64,000 nucleotides of DNA from Hevea brasiliensis (lineage: Eukaryota; Streptophyta; Magnoliopsida; Malpighiales; Euphorbiaceae): the NCBI RefSeq assembly GCF_030052815.1, contig NC_079493.1, positions 56,525,191 through 56,589,190 of the forward strand, in the 5' to 3' direction. The notes under the pieces are model-generated. The model saw nothing but the letters and a program-made list of their open reading frames with translations, made no database searches and was not told the DNA's origin. Shown one piece after another: positions 57,386-64,000 of the stretch. The translations under genes were made by a program, and so were the position numbers. Within the stretch, counting starts at the first letter, position 1, and the number at the start of each line of letters is the position of its first letter.

Positions 57386-58652
57386 GTTTTCAGACCTGCA
57401 AGAAAATGGTTAGTGTAAAGAAAACACCTCACTCACTCCCTTACGTGTTTACACTCGACAGAGGACACTCCGCTCGTGTTTAACTCAACAAGGCTTTTTC
57501 CCTCTTATGAACTCACCACTCTGTGCCTTTTACCTCTCTTGGCTATGTCCACAAGTTCTTATCAAACTCAAGTAACTCAAACCAAGACTGTACCCACAAA
57601 AATTTAACACACAATAAAATTCTTGAATGTGACGGATCAAAACGAGTAATCAAGAAAACAATAATGTGATTCAAGAAGTCAAGAAAAGAAAAGCTCAAGT
57701 ATGGAAATGTAATGCAATAGGAATCAAGAAAGAAGACACCAAAATAAAAGAGTAGTAAGCTGGAAAAGAGACAACCTAAAGTAGAGATATTAAGCTTAAA
57801 TATCCAAGTTTGCCACCAACTTATCACAATTACCAGCAGTTCACACAATACACCAAGAATTGCATAAATTTAGGATCACCAAGCAAATGAGTGTATTTTG
57901 ATCTGAAACTGAGTAGGCAAATGCAACCCAATACTAACTAATTGCTGCAAGAATTTCAGCCTTTTCTTGACAGACTTACAATGTAAATCAAATATAATTG
58001 TGTCTGCCGCAAAATTTTGGTTCCCCACACAAACGATTAAATTATGAGCTGAAATTTAATTTGAGAATAGCTCAAATGTGGCACAAATGGCCTGTAAATT
58101 TTCAGGAATTTCGGGGCTGATTTGCTATGTGAACTTAATTTGATCGATTATGCCGCAAAATTTTGGTTCCCTATGCAAATGGTTGAATTTTAAGCTGAAA
58201 TTTAATATGGGAACTACTGATATGGGTTATAAACACCTTGTAAATTTTCAATAATTTCTGGGTCTATTTGCTATGTGAACATAATTTGATCGGGTCTGCC
58301 GCAAAATTTTGGTTCAGCAGGCAAACGATATCAAACAACCCCCAAAATTTACACCCAACGTCTTAAACACACCTAAATATTGCTGGTACAGTTTCAAGCC
58401 AAATTGGTTAGTCGAACTCAATGAACCAGATAATCTCTCATGCTTAATAACAAAATGAAGGAAGCAAAATGGATGGCTACAATAATCGCTTTGGCTTGAT
58501 TAACCCAAAACCCTAAGACAAACCCAACAAAACAAATTTTTAAACAAACAGGTCCAACTAAACCCCAAGAGCCAAACAGCAAATATGAAGAAGGTAAGAA
58601 ACACAAAGAATAAAAAGCAAATAGAGAATCTACCTTGTTTGGACGTCCCTTT
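57386..58652 (-). other. Untranslated leader of CRM-like composite
   Basis: About 1.27 kb, no supported gene. Contains the 146-bp tandem repeats. The sequence is only partly alignable to copies 1 and 2, so this is a related but distinct family. Confidence 0.75.
57868..58435 (-). repeat. Leader tandem repeat, 146-bp period, about four units
   Basis: Anchor TTTTGGTTC (or a close variant) at about 57868, 58015, 58161 and 58307; the last two spacings are exactly 146. TGCCGC recurs at 58005, 58151 and 58297. Units are diverged, so the array is old, yet the period is kept. Confidence 0.87.
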
Positions 58653-58664
58653 GCTCTGATACCA
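58653..58664 (-). other. Primer-binding site, initiator-Met tRNA type (CRM-like composite)
   Basis: Minus strand TGGTATCAGAGC, four bases inside the LTR edge at 58669. Confidence 0.94.
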
Positions 58665-58668
58665 AAAC

Positions 58669-59487
58669 TGATGTGAACCTTCAAGTAATTGGTAACTTGA
58701 AAACCCACATTCAAGAATTAAATGAACAACATGGAAAGCACCAAATCAAGATGTATGAATTTGAATCTTTGAACCAGCACAATCAGATTGTTGTGTAATT
58801 CAAAGAAAATATCAGAAATGGGATTCTTGACCTAATTCATATGGAGAATGAATAAACCAAGAATATTATGCACATTAAACCTTGCAAGATAGAATCTCAG
58901 CAAGTTAATGAGCTTCACAAGAACAAAGGCAACAGCCAATTTACTCACTAGAGGAGCAGAAACAATCTCTCATTAATATTCAAGTGTGTCCTCCACTCTC
59001 TCATTACACTTGTATTTATAGCCTCTTGGCTTCAAAGCTAAAGACAAAAATATCCCTACTTTAGTAACAGCTGTAAGGAGCTTTAAGTCCAAACAAAAAT
59101 TAATCTATCAAAAGACTAAAAACTCCTTACAAAAAGTAAATTTAATACAGCAGCAAATAAGGGCATTTAAGTCCAAAAGAGAGGTGGTTATAACAGATGG
59201 AATATTCCTTGAAAAAGGTGCCAGCAGATACATGTACATGGGTTGGATCTAGTGCATGCATGTCCACAGGTTATTCCATGTAATCTAATGCTCCACATGA
59301 CACCTGGTCACTTCTAAGCATAATTTTCACCAAATTTAATCCTTTACATTTTTCTTCATGCCATTCCAGCTTATAATCCTTGCTCCTTATGATTTTACAA
59401 ATTAAATTCTGAAGTGATTTAGCTCTAGCTCTAGTAATTGGACCTTGGATGAAATCCTTTGTCGTGGATGTAGCTTGATTCTCATCA
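58669..59487 (-). repeat. 5' LTR of CRM-like composite (819 bp)
   Basis: Plus strand TGATGTGAAC ... CTCATCA. It encodes, on the minus strand, the LTR-borne pol tail at 59271-59510. A TATA box (minus GCTATAAATA) is at 59013-59022. Confidence 0.92.
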
Positions 59488-61857
59488 TACAAGCTGTCCA
59501 AAATGACCAAAATGTTTTGTTAAATGTGTTAATGGTAAGGTATGAATCAGAATTGGCATGAAAGGTAAACTTGGTAAGTATTAAATGTGCAATTGGTAAG
59601 TATTGAATGTGTAATTGGTAAGTGTTGAAGAATGTGTAGCAGGGCCGTGTGTGTTTTAGCTTAGAACCTTAAGTGTGTAACTCCAATTGGTATGAGACCA
59701 ATTGGAGGTGAAACTAGGCACAAAAAATGCCAACTTTCATGAAGGAAGCTTACCTAAATTTTGCCTAGAAGGTGACTTGAAAAATGACCAAATTCGGATT
59801 AGTGACTTGAAAGCCTGAAAATTGACCATTTGAGCAGCAGTTAGTGTTTTGACCATAACTTAAACAAAATAGGTCCAAATGACCTGAAATTTTTATCATG
59901 AATATTTTAGACATATATCTACAATTCTTATGAAGACACCAAAGCCCAGAAATGGCCAAAACCAAGCCAAATGGCTTGCACAAGTTCAGGTACCAAAACT
60001 GGCCGAAGTGAAAATGACCTAAAAATGACCTAAGCCTACAATTTTGGTGCATTCTGTCCTGCATTGGTAAATTAATCATATCTTGGTCTACACAACTTAG
60101 AATGACCTAAAATTTTGCCCTGCGTAAGACATAGACCTACAAGTTTGTAGTTTGGATCGAAACCCAAAAATCGAGGGAACTAGGTCGTCCGGCTAGATCA
60201 AAATAGTACACCAAAATTCGGTAAGTTGCAATAAAATGCAATACACTTGGAAATGAAATTGATAACATATACTAACACTAAAGGGCTATAAAATGTGGCA
60301 TATTGATAACATTAGAATTGACTCACTTAGAGTGCATCAAGAGTCAGCATTATAAGTTGACTAATAAAATGAATTGAAGGGAATAGTGCCAAGAAAATTT
60401 AAATATTGGATTTTATTGTTAGAAACAAATTAATTGAGTACTGAAACACTTTAAATTGTGTATTTCAGTTGAAAAGGATATTGAGAAGCATAAGGAACAC
60501 TGAGTCAGGGCCAAAAGGCATATATCAAAGGTCTGTGCACAATACATTTTGTATTCACTGCTTTTACCGGAAAATTTATTTGGAGTAATGAGTTATGAAT
60601 AATTTTTTATTTTTTTGGCTTTGGAAATATTAGGAAATTATTGTGTTGCCTACTTTACAAATGGAAATTTTGAGATAAAATATGATTTGTGGTTTGTATG
60701 AAGTATTTAAATATTGTGATTTGGAATTGTTTTGATTCACACTTGGCATGACAATATTACTATGTTCCTCCTCCATTTATGGGGTGAGTGTGATTATATT
60801 CCTCCCTCTTTGACTTGTCAGTCTGAGGTGAGTGTTGATGAGTTCTCATTATCTAGCTAGCTTCCTCCCTCATTGATTTCAATTATTGGGGTGAGTGTGC
60901 CTTGTCGTGATGTACACACGGTATGTTCGGAAAAATTTGTGTCATGGCCTAAATTGTGTTATTGATTGGCAAAACTGTGTTACTCAGTTATTTGATCAAA
61001 TTGTGTTATTGATTGGCAAAACTGTGTTACTTAGTTATTTGATCAAATTATGTTATTGATTGGCAACATTGTGTTATTCAATTGTTTGATCAAATTTGTG
61101 TTATATGAGCTTTGAAAAATTGCGAATTGTTTGGATTGTTAATTGTCAATAAAAGTCATACCGCATTTTAAATTGTTATTGTGCACCACTTAGTAAATTT
61201 TACTCAGCGATAGCTTTTCATTGCTGTCGCAGGTAGACTGACTGACAGGGTAGCAGATTAGGCTACTAGTACTACATTGAGAGTTCATTAGGTATATTGA
61301 GTATACCATATTTTGCATTTTGTATTGTAATGTATGTTCACTGTATATATATATTGTTCTTGGTTTTGAGCAGTTGAAAATTAAAATTGTACATTGAAGT
61401 TGTAAACTAAATTTGTAAATTATTTTGATTTGTAAAAATATTGTGACATATTTCTTTTATCTCATCTTTTCGAAACACTGGAAAATTGATTGTTGAACTG
61501 AATTGATAATGTCTAGAAATTTATTGTGTTGAACAAATTTATTGGAGTTTGGGATTTGTAGTAATATATTTGAAGTGCTTTTTATAGGTTTTTGAAGAAC
61601 TATTTTATTTAAAATACAGACGACACTTTGCCAAAATTTTTACAAAAATTATTAATACTTCAAATGTGTTATTTAGTTTCACTTCAGTTAAAAAAAATTT
61701 TAACACCTGTCAATAGTGCTCATCACTGTAAAAAGAAGTAAGGAAAGTTTTAAAATCCCTTGTAGTGTATTTAATGGGTTATCAGCAGACGAAGTTGGTA
61801 ATTCATTAGGTATACTACGGGATCATGTTATGCCTTACGGAGGGATAGGGTGTGACA
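59488..61857 (+). repeat. Tekay-like 5' LTR, 3' part (2370 bp)
   Basis: Reverse complement of the matching part of the Tekay LTR (junction near the equivalent of 54518). Ends GGGTGTGACA at 61857 and is followed by a PBS, so it is a 5' LTR. No gene. Confidence 0.88.
60956..61096. repeat. Tandem repeat, 47-bp unit, three copies
   Basis: Three 47-bp units beginning GTGTTATTGATTGGCAA and containing TTATTTGATCAAATT. They sit in the LTR. The solo LTR at 38060 has one related copy near 40376. Confidence 0.9.
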
Positions 61858-61865
61858 TGTTTTAG

Positions 61866-61877
61866 TGGTATTAGAGC
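61866..61877 (+). other. Primer-binding site, one mismatch to initiator-Met tRNA
   Basis: TGGTATTAGAGC, eight bases after the LTR end. One C-to-T change from the TGGTATCAGAGC of the other elements. Confidence 0.88.
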
Positions 61878-62046
61878 AAGTTTTTAAATTCTGTTTTGAC
61901 CTGTAATTTGAATATTCTTTCTTCATAGTACAACTGCTCAATGTAATGGTTTGATACATACAGTACATTACATTATAAATATGCACTAACGGGAGGAAAT
62001 CTCCTTATGTTAATTATTCAGGAGGTGTAATATCCTCTAATTGACT

Positions 62047-63320
62047 ATGGAAAAAGGGGACCATTTAGTCGATCAATCAATAGAGGCTGAACTACAAGGG
62101 GATGCCCTAGCCCTTCACAATGTGAGTGGATCAGCCACACCAGTCCCCTCAGTACCACAATTCCTTGCTCAATTTACTCAGCAAATGGGTTAAATGTTCC
62201 AACAGATGGCTGGTAACATGCCTACTCAAGCCACACTACAGACACCAGTGGTTCAACCACAGTTTTCAGCTAGGCAGTATGACAAGCTGATTAAATATGG
62301 GGCTACTGAGTTCAAGGGGACAGTAGATCCTCTAGAGGCATAACAATGGTTAGAAAGAATGGATAGGGTGTTCAAGAAACTGAACTGCACCTATGAGCTG
62401 AAGTTTGAATACTCAGTCTCACTTCTGTAGGAGGATGCATATGACTAGTGGAAAACCATTCCCCACAGTTTGGTGGAACCCCCAGTGCTGACATGGGATG
62501 ACTTTCTCAGAGAGTTCAGACAAAAGTATGTCCCAGATGCCTATGTGGACCAGAAGCTACCGGAGTTTTTAAGCTTGAAGCAAAGGAACATAACAGTGGC
62601 AGAATATGAGAGGAACTTCTCTCGATTGAGTCATTATGCAGGAAGCCTGCTTATTACTCCTAGAGACAGTGTAAACGTTTTGAGACTAGGTTAAGGCCTA
62701 GTCTAAGAATGCAAGTTGTGGAGTTCCGACACCAGAATTTCTCAGAGCTAATATCGCAAGCCCTGGAACTGGAAAGAATTGAGAATGAAGAAATAGTTAA
62801 AAAGGCTACAGAAGAAAAAGAGAAAATTAGAAAGACTACTGATCAAGTTCCTGATAGTAGGTTAGGAAAGAGAAAGCACTTTGGAGGATCTAGCTCATGT
62901 GAATCGGGTAGAGATAGATCTTCTGGACAGAAACCATCCTGTTCGGATCAGTAAACTCAGCAGAGACCCAGAAATGCACTGTCAGATTGACTTTGTGAAA
63001 CTTGTGATAAACCACATGGTGGGTTATGTTATAGAGCCATAGGAGCATGTTTTAATTGTGGAGAGACTGGTCATTTTGCTAGGAATTGTATAAATCCACG
63101 CCGTTCTGGATCATTTACTACACTAGAGGGATCAACCCAAGTTTCTACCCCAAAGAGTTCACCATCAGTTAGTAGAGGCAGAGGTAGAGGTAGGGGTACT
63201 ACACTTGAAAGTCAGAGTACTGTGAATCAGCCAGAACAAGGTGATGCTTCAGCTAGAATATACGCTATACAACAGAGGGAAGAGGCTGAGACTTTTGAAA
63301 TCGTTGCTGGTACTCTCTAA
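62047..63320 (+). pseudogene. Gag (with protease start) of Tekay-like element
   Basis: Starts at the ATG 62047-62049 (MEKGDHLVDQSIEAELQGDA). A Gln-rich piece (FLAQFTQQMG, FQQMAGNMPTQ) is followed by the capsid-like block (YGATEFKGTVDPLEA, LERMDRVFKKLNC, TWDDFLREFRQKYVP, FLSLKQRNITVAEYERNFS). In-frame stops occur at several places (about 62192, 62341, 62428, 62446, 62692) and a frameshift near 62695-62709. The second frame has the basic linker and, after more stops, Cys motifs CETCDKPHGGLC and the zinc knuckle CFNCGETGHFARNC (63048-63089). A Gly/Arg-rich tail and the protease lead-in ARIYAIQQREEAETFEIVAG follow. Confidence 0.86.
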
Positions 63321-64000
63321 ATTAGTAACTAATATATATATGTATTGTTTGACTTGGGGTCTGCATACTTTTATGTTAGTGTCAGTATTGTTTGCCTTCC
63401 TGCTGTCCCTCATATAAAAAAAAAATTTGTTAGTTACCTAAAAGTAAGTCACAGTAATGGAATTGCTCTAGATGAGGGCAAAGATGTTACAGTTAGTAAT
63501 AGTCAATGGATATTGTAATCAGAATAAGTTTCAAATATTAGTGAATTCGAAAAGGATAAAAGATAGGAAGGTTTGATCTATTGGAATGTATCGTAGTAAC
63601 TATGCAAATGTTCTTGATGTTTGTATTGTAAGCTACAGATTACAGTACTGACTTGAGATTATTGTGTAGAGCTACGTGCTACTCGATAGTATACCAAGAT
63701 GAGAATAGTTGCCAATGGCATCGGTTTTGATATAGTTATGCTAGAACAAATTTTATTGTTGGAAATGAGTTTAGAAATCCCACTTAGGGATTTAAAACTC
63801 AAAAGTTAGAATATCGAAAGGTTATAGTTTAGTACAAAAGGAAGTAGATTTTAGAATATTAATAGACAAAAAGAGTTGTGGAAGTAAAAATTTGAACAGT
63901 TGGTTCATGAAGAAACCTACAACTTTCATGAAGAAACCTAACCCAAATTATGACCACAATATGTTCAAAAAGTGACTTGCAATCACTGTTCAAATTACTG
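63321..64000 (+). pseudogene. Protease scrap and decayed internal sequence
   Basis: Near 63342-63375 VLFDLGSAYFYV resembles a retroviral-type protease active site in which the middle Ser/Thr of DSG/DTG is Leu, so the enzyme would be dead. From about 63440 to 63700 the sequence matches the reverse complement of 50480-50760. The last ~90 bp resemble a Tekay LTR motif (CTTTCATGAAGAAACCTA) and may be the edge of another repeat. No further gene is visible. Confidence 0.55.

Larger units (their letters stand above)
55573..59487 (-). mobile_element. CRM-like composite with inverted LTRs
   Basis: The outer ends are inverted copies of one LTR (55573-56207 plus orientation, 58669-59487 minus orientation); between them lie PBS, leader and the start of gag of a minus-strand CRM-like element. 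The left side ends TG and the right side CA, but the flanking five bases (CTTGT and TACAA) do not match and the host LTR switches orientation across it. Two insertions joined by a rearrangement fits better than one insertion. Confidence 0.82.
59488..64000 (+). mobile_element. Tekay-like element, 5' LTR truncated, right side beyond window
   Basis: Partial LTR (59488-61857), PBS (61866-61877), gag remnant (62047-63320), protease scrap and decayed internal sequence to the window edge. The gag and PBS match the minus-strand Tekay element. The first ~1.2 kb of the LTR is missing, replaced by the CRM-like composite. Domains beyond protease are not in the window. Confidence 0.85.

Noticed and set aside
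55573..59487. DNA transposon with long terminal inverted repeats
   Set aside because: The inverted ends are LTRs carrying the pol tail, a TATA box and a PBS; no matching TSD.

Overview
This is repeat-rich plant nuclear DNA, most likely from a eudicot with a large genome. It is AT-rich and filled almost end to end with LTR retrotransposons of typical plant types: Ty3/gypsy elements related to CRM, Tekay/Del and Ogre/Tat, one Ty1/copia family, and a non-autonomous element with a PF04195-like ORF. Primer-binding sites matching plant initiator-Met tRNA occur next to LTRs at 6614, 29561, 51834, 58653 and 61866. I see no intact cellular gene, no tRNA, rRNA or ncRNA gene and no CRISPR array. The species cannot be named from this sequence. 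All retroelement genes seen are broken to some degree, so nothing here looks able to move on its own.

Layout. 1-7456: CRM-like gypsy element 1 (minus strand), with an almost unbroken 1452-codon gag-pol and its 3' LTR cut by the window edge. 7457-8647: reversed fragment of a long Tekay-type LTR. 8648-9397: part of a PF04195-type element, with a possible captured PRP8 gene fragment and a 32-bp tandem array. 9398-31981: a long LTR (plus strand) split by a second long LTR (12981-31818, minus), which is itself split by a copia composite (15047-21958) and by a second CRM-like element (22485-30425). Target-site duplications support every level: CGTCA/CATCA, AAACA, ATTCT and TAATA. 31987-34668: remainder of the PF04195-type element. 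34669-37083: partial Tekay-type LTR with a ~1.3-kb internal duplication. 37084-43087: Ogre/Tat-like gag remnants, interrupted by a solo LTR (38060-41259, TSD GCTAG). 43088-45118: two truncated Tekay-type LTR starts. 45119-55572: a Tekay element (minus) with 3.8-kb LTRs, an internal deletion and a decayed chromodomain. 55573-59487: a CRM-like fragment lying between two inverted LTRs. 59488-64000: another decayed Tekay element (plus) with LTR, PBS, gag and a protease remnant.

How the parts relate. The CRM-like elements (1, 2 and the 56-59 kb fragment) share an architecture: 0.82-0.85-kb LTRs, a leader holding 145-146-bp tandem repeats, gag with a zinc knuckle, and (in 1 and 2) a pol frame that runs through the polypurine tract into the 3' LTR. 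The Tekay elements share 3-4-kb LTRs beginning TGTAAC and a non-coding block after gag. The points most worth a second look are the two inverted-LTR composites (copia and CRM-like), the nucleosome-length leader repeats, the possible PRP8 capture, and the four-level nest whose insertion order can be read from TSDs. I did not find a clearly new functional system.
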